Shown in pieces: positions 13,316 through 23,300 of a stretch of 64,000 nucleotides of DNA. Source of the DNA: Massilia atriviolacea. GTDB lineage: Bacteria > Pseudomonadota > Gammaproteobacteria > Burkholderiales > Burkholderiaceae_D. Each line of letters opens with the position of its first letter. The first letter of the stretch is position 1. The notes beneath the pieces are model-generated. The model was not told the DNA's origin. It did no database searches and saw only the letters and a list, made by a program, of their open reading frames with translations. The stretch lies in the NCBI RefSeq assembly GCF_003953935.1, contig NZ_RXLQ01000006.1:310001-374000 (forward strand), given 5' to 3'. Both the position numbers and the translations under genes were made by a program.

Positions 13316-14254
13316 CTACTTCTGCACCAGCGCCTTGGCCGCCGCGCTGACCTGGTCGCGCAGCCATTTGTGCTCGGGCGCCTGGTGCACGCGCTCGTGC
13401 CACAACTGGTAGAACCGCATCGGCGGGAACTTGACCGGCACCGTGAAGCTTTTCAGCGGCAGCGTCTTTTCGTAAAACCGCATGAACTGGCGGCCGGTGG
13501 TCAGTACCAGGTCGGTCTGCGTCAGCATATACGGAATCAGGCCGAAATAGGCCGATTCCACCGCCACCTTGCGCTGCATGCCCTGGCGCTCCAGGAAGGC
13601 GTCGATCACGCCGTGGTAACCGGGCAGCATCTGCGACGGCGCCACGTGGGGCAGGGCGAGGTAGTCCTCGATGGTCATGGCGTCGCTGGCGGTGCGCTTG
13701 GCGTACGGGCTGTCGGCGCGCATGGTGCAGATGATCGGGTCTTCGAACAGCTTGGAGATGTGCAGGTGCGCCGGCGGCTCGTCCCAGTTGGCGATGACGA
13801 GGTCCATGTCGCCGTCCGACAGCATGCGGATGTAATCGACGCCGCCGCCCAGGCTGTGGATCACCACGCGGCTGTTGGGCGAACCGCGCCGCAGCGCCGC
13901 CACCACGTTCGGCAGGAACTGGCTGTCCAGGTAATCCGGCGCGGCGATGTGGAAGGTGCGCGCTTCTTCCTGCGGCACGAAGGGCGATTTTTTGACGAAC
14001 AGGCTTTCGGTTTCGTCGAGGATGCGCTTGGCCGGCTTGAGCAGGCTTTCGCCATGCTGGGTCGGCACCATGCCGCGCGCGCCGCGCACCAGCAGCGGGT
14101 CGCCGGTCAGCTCGCGCAGCTTGCGCAGCGAGGCCGAGATCGAGGGCTGCGGCTGATTGAGCTTGAGCGCGACGCGCGAGACGTTTTTTTCGACCAGCAG
14201 CAGATACAGGATGCGGATCAGGTGCAGGTCGAGGTGTTGGGGAAGGCTGGACAT
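13316..14254 (-). CDS. LysR-family transcriptional regulator of the purine module
   Basis: LysR-type regulator of 312 residues. The N-terminal winged helix-turn-helix (about 8-68) includes NVSRVALKLNQPQPSISASL, the recognition-helix region; an effector-binding domain follows from about 95 to 300. It is divergent from puuD across 122 bases and precedes uraD-allC on its own strand. That arrangement suggests control of urate catabolism, with a urate-pathway metabolite as likely effector. The function is inferred from position only. The divergent region holds an AT-rich inverted repeat (GTATAT/ATATAC, 14261-14266 and 14284-14289) that could be its operator. Confidence 0.9.
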   Translation of the reverse strand: MSSLPQHLDLHLIRILYLLLVEKNVSRVALKLNQPQPSISASLRKLRELTGDPLLVRGARGMVPTQHGESLLKPAKRILDETESLFVKKSPFVPQEEARTFHIAAPDYLDSQFLPNVVAALRRGSPNSRVVIHSLGGGVDYIRMLSDGDMDLVIANWDEPPAHLHISKLFEDPIICTMRADSPYAKRTASDAMTIEDYLALPHVAPSQMLPGYHGVIDAFLERQGMQRKVAVESAYFGLIPYMLTQTDLVLTTGRQFMRFYEKTLPLKSFTVPVKFPPMRFYQLWHERVHQAPEHKWLRDQVSAAAKALVQK

Positions 14255-14260
14255 CGTTGT

Positions 14261-14316
14261 GTATATGAATTCGAGTATGTGGAATATACGCGATATTTCA
14301 TGTAATGATACTTGAA
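14261..14316. promoter_or_regulatory. Candidate LysR operator/promoter region between lysR and puuD
   Basis: The lysR-puuD gap is AT-rich compared with its surroundings. It holds an inverted repeat GTATAT (14261-14266) / ATATAC (14284-14289) and a second dyad TTCA (14297-14300) / TGAA (14313-14316) with a 12-base spacer. LysR proteins often bind such interrupted dyads in divergent promoters. Assignment is by position and symmetry only. Confidence 0.35.
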
Positions 14317-14376
14317 TCAGTTTATCTTGGGTAAATTCGCGCTACTATCGCCGCAGCCCACGCAACAAGGAAACCC

Positions 14377-15606
14377 ATGGAAGTGTTCGGATACCTGCTC
14401 CCCTACGGCCTCGAATGGCTCAACCTCATCGTGCGCTGGCTGCACGTCATCACCGGCATCGCCTGGATCGGCGCCTCGTTCTACTTCGTCTGGCTCGATA
14501 ACACCATCCGCCCGCCGGCACCGGGTTCCGAGCTGGCGAAAAAAGGCGTGTCGGGCGAATTGTGGGCGGTGCATGGCGGGGGCTTCTACAACCCGCAAAA
14601 ATACCTGGTGGCGCCGGCCGAACTGCCCAGGGAGCTGCACTGGTTTAAGTGGGAAGCCTATTCCACCTGGCTGTCGGGCTTTGCGCTGCTCACCATCGTC
14701 TACTACTTCAATGCGCAGGCGATGATGGTCGACAAGGCCGTCGCGGACCTCGGTTCCTGGCAGGCGATCGGCATCGGCATCGGCAGCCTGGTGGCCGGCT
14801 GGACCGTCTACGACCTGCTGTGCCGCTCGCCCCTGGGCAAGCGCGACCTGCCGTTCGGGATCGTGATGTTCCTGTTCCTGGTCGCCAGCGCGTATGTGCT
14901 GAACAAATACCTGAGCGGGCGCGCGGCCTACATCCACGTCGGCGCGATGATCGGCACCATGATGGTCGCCAATGTGCTGATGCTGATCATCCCGGGCCAG
15001 CGCAAGATGGTGGCGGCGATGACGTCCGGCCAGAAGCCGGACCCGATCCATGGCCTCAAGGCCAAGCAGCGCAGCGTGCATAACAACTACTTCACCCTGC
15101 CGGTCCTGTTCATCATGATCAGCAATCACTACGCGATGACCTACCGCCACGAGCATGCTTGGGCGGTGCTGGCCGGGATCATGGCGGCCGGCGTGTTGAT
15201 CCGCCACTTCTTCAACCTGCGCCACCGGGGCCGCGTGGAGTGGCGCTATCCGGCGGCCGGCGTGGCGCTGCTGCTGGCGGTGGCGGTGGCCATCGCGCCC
15301 AAGGCGCCTGCCGCCGCCGCTGCGGGCGTCGATCCGGCGGCGCAGTTCGCGCAGGTGCGGGCGATCGTCGCGCAGCGCTGCGCGAGCTGCCACGCCGAGC
15401 GTCCGACCCAGCCCGGGTTTGCCAGCGCGCCGGCCGGCGTGATGCTGCACAACGCCGATCTGATTCGGCAGAATGCGGCGAAGATATACCAGCAGTCGGT
15501 GCAGCTGAAGGCTATGCCGATCGGGAACATGACGAATATGACCGATGCCGAACGTGCCCAGGTGGCGGCGTGGTTCGAAGCCGGCGCCAAGACAGGCTCT
15601 CAATAA
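14377..15606 (+). CDS. puuD: Membrane-bound urate hydroxylase/oxidase PuuD with C-terminal cytochrome c
   Basis: Protein of 409 residues. The first about 310 residues form the multi-pass membrane domain of the urate hydroxylase family, starting with EWLNLIVRWLHVITGIAWIG. The C-terminal part is a cytochrome c domain with one haem site, CASCH (Cys335-His339), and a downstream Met-rich segment (MPIGNMTNM) that can give the sixth ligand. Such proteins oxidise urate to 5-hydroxyisourate and pass electrons to the respiratory chain, unlike soluble, peroxide-forming uricase. The gene is divergent from the LysR regulator, and an M20 hydrolase gene follows 8 bases later. Confidence 0.93.
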   Translation: MEVFGYLLPYGLEWLNLIVRWLHVITGIAWIGASFYFVWLDNTIRPPAPGSELAKKGVSGELWAVHGGGFYNPQKYLVAPAELPRELHWFKWEAYSTWLSGFALLTIVYYFNAQAMMVDKAVADLGSWQAIGIGIGSLVAGWTVYDLLCRSPLGKRDLPFGIVMFLFLVASAYVLNKYLSGRAAYIHVGAMIGTMMVANVLMLIIPGQRKMVAAMTSGQKPDPIHGLKAKQRSVHNNYFTLPVLFIMISNHYAMTYRHEHAWAVLAGIMAAGVLIRHFFNLRHRGRVEWRYPAAGVALLLAVAVAIAPKAPAAAAAGVDPAAQFAQVRAIVAQRCASCHAERPTQPGFASAPAGVMLHNADLIRQNAAKIYQQSVQLKAMPIGNMTNMTDAERAQVAAWFEAGAKTGSQ

Positions 15607-15614
15607 GGATAACG

Positions 15615-16844
15615 ATGAACGCACAGGAAAAACTGGTCGACTGGATCGACGCCCACTTCGACGAACAGGTCGCGTTTTTGCAGGAAGTGATCCGCATCCC
15701 GACCGACACGCCGCCGGGCAACAACGCGCCGCACGCCGACGCCGTGGCGACGATGGTGGAAGCCCTCGGCTGGAGCGCCGAGAAGCACGCGGTGCCGGCC
15801 CAGGCGGTGCGCGATTACGGCATGGAGAGCATCACCAACCTGATCGTGCGCCGGCCGTATGCGGCGGGCGGGCCGACCATCGCCCTCAATGCGCATGGCG
15901 ACGTGGTGCCGCCGGGCGACGGCTGGGTGCATCCGCCGTATGGCGGGGTGGTGGAAGACGGCTTCATTTACGGGCGCGCGGCGGCCGTGTCGAAGAGCGA
16001 TTTTTCGACCTATATTTTCGCCGTGCGCGCGCTGGAAGCGCTGGGCGTGCCGCTCAAGGGCGGGCTCGAACTGCACTTTACCTACGACGAGGAATTCGGC
16101 GGCCTGCTGGGGCCGGGCTGGCTGCTGGAACAGAAGCTGACCAAGCCGGACCTGGTCATCGCGGCGGGTTTCAGCTACAACATCGTCACCGCGCACAATG
16201 CCTGCCTGCAGCTGGAAGTGACCGTGCACGGCAAGTCGGGCCATGGCGCCATGCCGGAAACCGGGCACGACGCACTGCAGGCGGCCACGCGCATCCTGAA
16301 CGCGATCTACGGGCAGCTGCCGCAACTGAAAAAGATCAAGTCGAAGGTGGCGGGCATCGATTCGCCGACCATGCTGGTGGGCCGCATCGATGGCGGGACC
16401 AATACCAACGTGGTGCCGGGGAAGGTCGTGCTGAAGATGGACCGGCGCATGATTCCGGAAGAAGATCCGGCGGCGGTGGAAGCGCAGGTGCGGGCGCTGA
16501 TCGAGGACGCCGTGCGCGGCGAGCCCGGGATTCGGGTCGAGATCAAGCGCCTGCTGCTGTCGCACGCGCTGCGGCCGCTGCCGGGATCGGACAAGCTGGT
16601 GGCGAGCCTGCAGAAGAACGGCAGGCAGGTGATCGGCGAGGAGATCACGGCGCAGGGCACGCCGCTGTATGCCGATGCGCGCCTGTACGGCGAGCACGGG
16701 ATTCCGGCCGTGCTGTATGGCGCGGGGCCGCGCACGGTGCCGGAATCGAATGCGAAGAAGGCCGATGAACGCCTGGCGCTGGACGACTTGCGCAAGGCGA
16801 CCAAGGTGGTGGCGTTGACCTTACTGGATTTTCTGGGCGACTGA
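15615..16844 (+). CDS. M20-family metallopeptidase/deacylase next to puuD
   Basis: M20 (ArgE/DapE/ACY1-type) zinc hydrolase of 409 residues. Visible are NAHGDVVPPGDGW (about 94-106), followed by GRAAAVSKSDFSTY, FTYDEEFGG with the catalytic glutamates, and GKSGHGAMPETGHDA in the lid domain. The start follows puuD by 8 bases, so the two are probably one transcript. M20 enzymes of this branch hydrolyse N-acyl or peptide bonds. A role in a late ureide step is possible from context, but the sequence does not show the substrate. Confidence 0.8.
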   Translation: MNAQEKLVDWIDAHFDEQVAFLQEVIRIPTDTPPGNNAPHADAVATMVEALGWSAEKHAVPAQAVRDYGMESITNLIVRRPYAAGGPTIALNAHGDVVPPGDGWVHPPYGGVVEDGFIYGRAAAVSKSDFSTYIFAVRALEALGVPLKGGLELHFTYDEEFGGLLGPGWLLEQKLTKPDLVIAAGFSYNIVTAHNACLQLEVTVHGKSGHGAMPETGHDALQAATRILNAIYGQLPQLKKIKSKVAGIDSPTMLVGRIDGGTNTNVVPGKVVLKMDRRMIPEEDPAAVEAQVRALIEDAVRGEPGIRVEIKRLLLSHALRPLPGSDKLVASLQKNGRQVIGEEITAQGTPLYADARLYGEHGIPAVLYGAGPRTVPESNAKKADERLALDDLRKATKVVALTLLDFLGD

Positions 16845-16852
16845 GCCGCACC

Positions 16853-16883
16853 CCGTCTTTCCCGCCAAGGGCGGGAGAGACGG
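16853..16883. repeat. Hairpin between convergent M20 and S9 peptidase genes
   Basis: A 14-base arm (16853-16866) pairs with 16870-16883 through a 3-base AAG loop, with one G-T wobble. It sits between two convergent genes and could end transcription from both sides, though there is no T-tract. The CCGTCTTT...AGACGG frame recurs in the hairpin at 60789-60831, so this may be a second palindrome family. Confidence 0.7.
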
Positions 16884-16913
16884 CTTAAAGTCAGCGCGCG
16901 ATGACGCGGACCA

Positions 16914-19265
16914 TTACTTCAAGGTCCGTTCAAACAGCTGGTAAATCCGGCGATACTGGTCGTACCAGCTCTCCGGCTGCACGAACGCGTGCCGCTCCAG
17001 CGGGTAGCTGGCCAGCTCCCAGTGATCCTTTTTCAGTTCGATCAGCCGCTGCGCGATGCGCACCGAGTCCTGGTAAAACACGTTATCGTCCACCATCCCG
17101 TGCGAGATCAAGAGGTGTCCGCGCAGCTTGTCGGCGTACTCGATGGGCGAGGACTTGCGGTAGGCCTCGGGATCGAGATCGGGCGTGTTGAGGATGTTCG
17201 CGGTGTACTCGTGGTTGTAGGTGGTCCAGTCGGTCACCGGCCGCAGCGCGGCGCCAGCCTTGAAGATGTCCGGCTCGCGCATCAGCGCCATGAAGGTCAT
17301 GAAGCCGCCGTAGCTGCCGCCGTACACGCCCACGTTGTTCAGGTCGCCCTGGTGGTTCGCCGCCATCCAGTTCACGCCGTCGACGTAGTCTTCCAGTTCC
17401 GGATAACCCATCTGGCGATAGATCGCCGTGCGCCATGCGCTGCCGTAGCCTTTCGATGCGCGGTAATCCAGGTCGAGCACGATGTAGCCCTTCTCGACCA
17501 GCATGTTGTGGAACATCTGCTCGCGGAAATACACCGGATAACGCTTGCTCACATTCTGCAGGTAGCCCGCGCCGTGCACGAACATCACGATCGGGTACTT
17601 CTTGCCCGGCTCCAGCGTGGCAGGGCGATACAGCTTGCCCCAGATCTGGCCCGCGCCCTTGGTCGACGGCACCGCCACGTACTGCGGTTCGATCCAGCTG
17701 CGCGCCTTGAACGCGGGCGAGCGCGTATCGGTCAACTTGCTTGGCGCGCCGCCGCTGACGGCCACCGTCGCCAACTGGGTCGGCATGTAGCTCGACGAGT
17801 AGTGCAGCAGCAGCTTGCGTTCGTCCGGGGACAGGGCAAACTGTTCGACCCCTTCGAGCGCGGTCACTTCGCGCAGCCTCGCATCGGCGCTCGAGACCGC
17901 GCAGACTTCATACGTGCCCGGGTTCTTCGGATTGCACATCATGTACGCGGTGGCGCCGTCGGCGGTCCACTGGATGCGGGTCGCTTCCCACTTGCCCTGC
18001 GTGAGCGCGCGCGTCTTGCCGTCGCCGCCACGCGTGTACAGGTGCGCATAGCCGCTTTCTTCCGACAGGTACCAGAGCGTGCTGTTATCGGGCAGCCAGC
18101 CGAATTCGTTATTGCCGGAGTTGACCCAGGCCTGGTCGGTGACGCGGTGGACCGGCTTGAGCGTGGCGCCGGCCAGGTCGACGGTGGCGATCCAGCGGTC
18201 CTTGTTGTCGGCGGCGCGCAGCATCACGGCCACGCCGGTGCCGCTGCGGTTCCACTCGATCGAGGCGCCGTCGTCGTCCACGCGCACCACGCGGTTGCCT
18301 TTCAGTTCGGGCAGCTTTTGCGCCTTGCGCAGGTCCGCCAGCGGATCGGCCGTGATGCCGGGCAGGGTGTCGAAGGACAGGTCGCGCATCTCGCGCGTGG
18401 CCAGGTTGACCAGCTTGAGCGTGTGCGGCACGGGTGCGTTGCGGCCCACGCGCGGACGCTGGTCGTCGAATTCTTCGTAGCCCGATTCGGTCACGTAGCG
18501 CGGCAGCTTGCCGATGCGGCCCTTGTCGGAGGCCTTGGGGGCGGTGACCAGCAGCAGCCAGCGGCCGTCCGGCGACAGCGCGCTGCCGTCGATGACGACT
18601 TTGTCGCCCAGGTAGATCGGGGCCGGCGCGCGCGTGGGGTCGGCGCGGCGTTCCTGTTCCGCGCGCTCGCGGCCGGCGTCGCGGTCTTCCTTCTGGCGCT
18701 TGAGGGTGGAGATCAGGCGCAGTTGCAGGTCGCGCAGATTGTCGGCGTCCGGCGCGGCGGCGGGGTCCTTGCTGGCGCGCAGCGCGGCCAGCGGCGAGAT
18801 GAGGCGGTCGGCGCGGTTCCAGCCGAGCCACTCGTGGCCGACGCGGAACTGCACGCCGCGACCGTCGGCGGCATACTGGGGCGCCATGATGCCGTTGCTG
18901 CCGCGCGTGATCTGGGTCAGCGCGCCGCTTTTCAGGTCGCGTTCGAACAGGTCGCCGTTGCGCAGCATGAGGGCGCGGGTGCGCTCGCGGTTGTAGATCA
19001 CCTTGTCGCTGTCCAGGTTCGCCAGTTCGGTGTCGCCCACCAGGCGCGCCTTGCCGGGCGTGGCCTGGTAGGTATCGCGCAGCTGCGAACCAATGCGCTT
19101 TTGCTTGTAGAACACCTGCTTGCCGTCCCAGCTCCACCAGGCGGTTTCCGCCGGCGTGCCGATCCAGTCGGGATGGGCCATCGCCTGATCGAGGCTGATG
19201 GGGTCGGCTGCGACGGCGGGGATCGCCCACATCGCGGCCAGGAGGGGAAGGACAAATAGGCGCAT
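16914..19265 (-). CDS. Secreted S9-family prolyl oligopeptidase/dipeptidyl-peptidase
   Basis: Serine peptidase of 783 residues with an N-terminal signal peptide (RLFVLPLLAAMWAIPAVAA, cut after about residue 20). A long beta-propeller region precedes a C-terminal alpha/beta-hydrolase domain. The nucleophile lies in GGSYGGFM (Ser651), the acid in HGMVDDN (Asp726) and the base in ERHAFV (His759). This is the DPP IV/prolyl-oligopeptidase layout for cutting short peptides outside the cytoplasmic membrane. The ATG at 19265 is preferred over in-frame codons further upstream because it places the signal peptide at the N-terminus. It is divergent from the sulfotransferase gene. Confidence 0.9.
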   Translation of the reverse strand: MRLFVLPLLAAMWAIPAVAADPISLDQAMAHPDWIGTPAETAWWSWDGKQVFYKQKRIGSQLRDTYQATPGKARLVGDTELANLDSDKVIYNRERTRALMLRNGDLFERDLKSGALTQITRGSNGIMAPQYAADGRGVQFRVGHEWLGWNRADRLISPLAALRASKDPAAAPDADNLRDLQLRLISTLKRQKEDRDAGRERAEQERRADPTRAPAPIYLGDKVVIDGSALSPDGRWLLLVTAPKASDKGRIGKLPRYVTESGYEEFDDQRPRVGRNAPVPHTLKLVNLATREMRDLSFDTLPGITADPLADLRKAQKLPELKGNRVVRVDDDGASIEWNRSGTGVAVMLRAADNKDRWIATVDLAGATLKPVHRVTDQAWVNSGNNEFGWLPDNSTLWYLSEESGYAHLYTRGGDGKTRALTQGKWEATRIQWTADGATAYMMCNPKNPGTYEVCAVSSADARLREVTALEGVEQFALSPDERKLLLHYSSSYMPTQLATVAVSGGAPSKLTDTRSPAFKARSWIEPQYVAVPSTKGAGQIWGKLYRPATLEPGKKYPIVMFVHGAGYLQNVSKRYPVYFREQMFHNMLVEKGYIVLDLDYRASKGYGSAWRTAIYRQMGYPELEDYVDGVNWMAANHQGDLNNVGVYGGSYGGFMTFMALMREPDIFKAGAALRPVTDWTTYNHEYTANILNTPDLDPEAYRKSSPIEYADKLRGHLLISHGMVDDNVFYQDSVRIAQRLIELKKDHWELASYPLERHAFVQPESWYDQYRRIYQLFERTLK

Positions 19266-19492
19266 GGTAAATACAATTCGTAGGAAATGAAAGGAAATGC
19301 GAGAAGTTGCAGGATCGCATTCTAGCGCAGGCGGGCAGGCCGTGGGCACCCGGCCGGCGGCGACGCGGCGGCGCTGCGACCGCATGCGGAAAACGCGCTC
19401 CGCAAAATTATTGGTGTAGATTGGCAACATTATGTTTTTATTGTGGGAAATGAACTAAACTTGACTCGCCGCTCTTTATCGCAAATACGACG

Positions 19493-20341
19493 ATGCAATC
19501 TGAGAAAAAATATCATTTCATTGCAGGACTCCCCCGCTCCGGTTCCACCCTTCTGTCCGCCATCCTGCGCCAGAATCCCCGTTTTCATGCTGGCATGACC
19601 AGCCCGGTCGGCGCCCTGGCCGCCGCCGTCATGGCCCAGGTCAGTGCGGGCAGCGAGTCGGCCCTGTTGGTCAACCAGCAACAGCGGCGCGACATCTTGC
19701 GCGGACTGTTCGATTCGTATTACCGGCAACAGCCGCAAGAACTTATTTTCGATACCAACCGTCAATGGTGCGCCAGGATGCCGCTGCTGGACGATTTGTT
19801 TCCCGGCTCCAAGATGATTGCCTGCGTGCGCAATGTGGCGTGGGTGATGGACAGCATCGAGCGCCTGTATCGCGCCAATCCTTACGAAAACACCCGCCTG
19901 TTCGGCGGTAATCCCTCGCGCAGCACGGTCTATACGCGGCTCGAGGGCTTGATGCAGCACGAGCAGATGGTCGGTTTTGCCTGGGCCGCGCTGCGCGAAG
20001 CCTTTTACGGCGAACACGCGGCATCGATGCTGCTGGTCGACTATGACTTGCTGACCCGCGCGCCGCAGCAAGTGATGCCGCTGGTGTACGACTTTATCGG
20101 CGAGCCCGGTTTCGAACACGACTTCGAGCATGTGGAATACGAGGCTGCCGACTTCGATATGCAACTCGGGATACCCGGCCTGCACACGGTGCGCGCCAAG
20201 GTCGAATACCGCGCAAGGCCCACCGTGATTCCGCCCGACCTGTTCGACAAATTCGCCAAACTTTCCTTCTGGGGCGACCGCAGCGGCAGCCGCGCCCACG
20301 TTATCAGCAACCAGACCGCCATACAGGACACGCCAGCATGA
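19493..20341 (+). CDS. PAPS-type sulfotransferase family protein
   Basis: Protein of 282 residues. FIAGLPRSGSTLLSAIL (about 9-25) is the 5'-phosphosulfate-binding loop, and CVRNVAWVMDSIERL (about 121-135) matches the 3'-phosphate-binding strand and helix of sulfotransferases. The family moves sulfate from PAPS to carbohydrates, tyrosine or small molecules; the acceptor cannot be read here. Its last four bases (ATGA, 20338-20341) are also the start of the 2291-residue surface protein, so translation is probably coupled. A role in modifying that protein or a bound glycan is a suggestion from position. Confidence 0.8.
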   Translation: MQSEKKYHFIAGLPRSGSTLLSAILRQNPRFHAGMTSPVGALAAAVMAQVSAGSESALLVNQQQRRDILRGLFDSYYRQQPQELIFDTNRQWCARMPLLDDLFPGSKMIACVRNVAWVMDSIERLYRANPYENTRLFGGNPSRSTVYTRLEGLMQHEQMVGFAWAALREAFYGEHAASMLLVDYDLLTRAPQQVMPLVYDFIGEPGFEHDFEHVEYEAADFDMQLGIPGLHTVRAKVEYRARPTVIPPDLFDKFAKLSFWGDRSGSRAHVISNQTAIQDTPA

Positions 20342-23300
20342 TCACTGCATCCGGCTCGATTTTTTCCGACGACACGACGCGGCAGCCAATGTTGCGCAGC
20401 GCGCCGGCCTTCCCCCATGACACTGCGCTCAAGCTGCGCATCGCGGCCGGCGAGCCGGCCGCCGCGCCGGCGCTTGCCTGCGCCATCGGCCATCTGGCGG
20501 CGAAGCAGCGCAGCGAAGTGACTTTCATCGAAAGCAATGTGGGCGACCTGCGCACGCTGCAGCAGGGCCTGGGCGCTGGCGCGGAAGTGCACATTCTGGA
20601 TGCGGCGCAGGACGGCCTGCAGCAGATTGCCGCCATCCTGGCCGGACGCAGCGGCATCGATGCGGTGCACATCATTTCGCACGGCGCCACGGCAGCCGTG
20701 AATTTCGGCGCATTGCAGCTCGATGGCGCCACGCTCGATTCGCGCAGCCAGGAATTGCAGGTCATCGGCGCCAGCCTGGCGCCGGACGGCGATATCCTGT
20801 TGTATGGATGCGACGTGGCCCAAGGCCAGGACGGTGCGGCATTGATCGACCGTCTGGCGATTGCCACCGGCGCCGATGTGGCCGGCTCAAGCAATCGTAC
20901 CGGCAGCGCGGCGCACGGCGGCGACTGGAACCTGGAAATCAGCAGCGGGAAGATCGATTCCCGTCCCGTGGTCGATGCGGCGCTGGCAGCGCTGTACAGC
21001 CAGGTACTGGTCATCAATGCCAGCACGCTGAGTTTCAATACGGCCGCCAATTTTATCAATATGGGCAGCGCTCCCGATCCTGCCGTCGATGTCGTCTACA
21101 AGGTCAGCGGCAATCCGGCTTACCAGTTCAAGGTGGACGGACACGATCGTGGTGTCGTGTTCTACAACCTGCCCGGCAAAAATTATGTGGTCAACGATTC
21201 GGCCACGGGTGCCGGCGAGAGCCTGATTACCTTTTCTTTTGTCGGCGGCCAGCTGTTTACCCCAACGTCGATGACGATCTCGAATTACCAGCCTTCCGAC
21301 GTGAGCCAGAACCTGGTGTTCAAGGGTTACGATGCCAGCGGTACGCTGGTGGGTACCAAGCAGGTCACCACGGCCGCGAGCACCGCACTCACCCCCTTTG
21401 CGCTGAACGGCCTGACCGAGATCGCCACGCTCAAGCTGACTGCCACCACCAACGGCAACAAGGCGATCTACCTGGTGTTTACAGATATTGTGCTGAACAA
21501 TATCCATCTGGCCGACGCCACGCCGCCCACCGTGGCGTCGGTGGCGGTCCCATCGAACGGCACGTATAAAACCGGCGATCAGCTCGATTTCACCGTCAAC
21601 TTCAGCGAAGCGGTCACGGTGAACACCGGCGGCGGCACGCCGTCGATTGCCGTCACGCTCGACACCGGCGGCACCGTGCAGGCGCAGTACCTCAGCGGCA
21701 GCGGCAGCAGCGCACTGGTGTTCCGCTATGTGCTTGCCAGCGGCAACCTCGATGCCGACGGCGTGGCCTTGGGCGGCAGCCTGGCGCTGAACGGCGGCAC
21801 CCTGAAAGACGCTGCCGGCAACGATGCCACTGCGACCCTGAACAGCGTCGGCGCATTGAGCGGCGTGCTGGTCGACGCGGTAGCGCCGGCGGTGACGTCG
21901 ATCAACCGCACCGGCGCCGCCGTCACCAGCGCATCGAGCGTCGATTACGCGGTGACGTTCTCGGAAAGCGTAAGCGGGGTCGGCACCAGCGACTTCTCCT
22001 TGACCAAAAGCGGCAGCGCCAACGGCAACATCACCGGCATTTCCGGCAGCGGCAGCAGCTACACGGTGACGGTGAGCGGCGTGAGCGGCGATGGCATCAT
22101 GCGGCTGAACCTGAACGGCCCCTCGACCGGCATCCTGGACATGGCCGGCAATGCCATCGCCACCACCGGCTACACCAGCGGCCAGGTCTACACGCTGGAC
22201 CATACCGGCCCGGCGGTCGGCAGCGTCGGCGTGCCGGGCAATGCCACTTATACGGTGGGACAGCCGCTCGCGTTTACCGTCAATTTCAATGAAGCGGTGA
22301 GCGTCACCGGCACGCCGCGCCTCGCTGTGCTGCTCGACACCGGCGGTACCGTGTACGCCAGCTACGTCAGCGGCAGTGGCAGCACCGCCCTGGTATTGAG
22401 CTACACCGTGGTCAATGGCAATGCCGACGCCAATGGCGTGGGGCTCGGTGCGCTGGACCTCAATGGCGGCACGCTGAAGGATGCCGCAGGCAACAACGCC
22501 AGCCTGACCCTGAACAATGTCGGCGCCCTGAGCGGCGTGCTGGTCAACGCCGCGGCGCCCGAAGTCTCCTCCATCACCCTGGTCGACGCGGCCACCACCA
22601 ACCAGGCCAGCGTCGGCTATACGGTGGTCTTTTCCACCAGCGTGAACAACGTCGACATCGGCGACTTTGTCCTCAGCGGCAGCGCCAGCGGCAACGTCGC
22701 CAGCGTGACGGGCAGCGGCAGCACCTACACGGTGACGGTGGACAGCGTGACCGGCAACGGCAGCCTGCGCCTGGACCTGAAAAGCGCGGGCACCGGCATC
22801 GTCGACGGCGCCAGCAACCCCATCGCGGGCGGCTACACGGCCGGCGCGGCCTACACCATCGACACCGGCAGCCCGGCCGTCAGTTCGGTCGCGGCACCGG
22901 CCAACGGCAGCTACATGGCCGGCAGCGCGCTCGACTTCACGGTCAACTTCAACGAGGCGGTCTTTGTCAACGGCGCGCCGGCCCTGGATGTCGCGCTCGA
23001 CACCGGCGGTACGGTCGCGGCGCAGTATGTCAGCGGCAGCGGCACCAGTGCGCTGCTGTTCCGCTACAGCGTCGGCGGCGGGCAGACCGATGCCGACGGC
23101 CCGGTCCTGGGCGCCGACATCGCGCTCAACGGCGGCGCCCTGAAGGACGCGGCCGGCAATGACGCCACGCTGGCGCTGAACGGCGTCGCCTCCCTTGCCG
23201 GCGTGCTGATCGATACCCAGGCGCCCGAGCTGTTCCAGATCACGCGCGTCGGGCCGCGCGCGAACAATGGCAGCAGCGTCCAGTACAACGTCAAGTTCGT

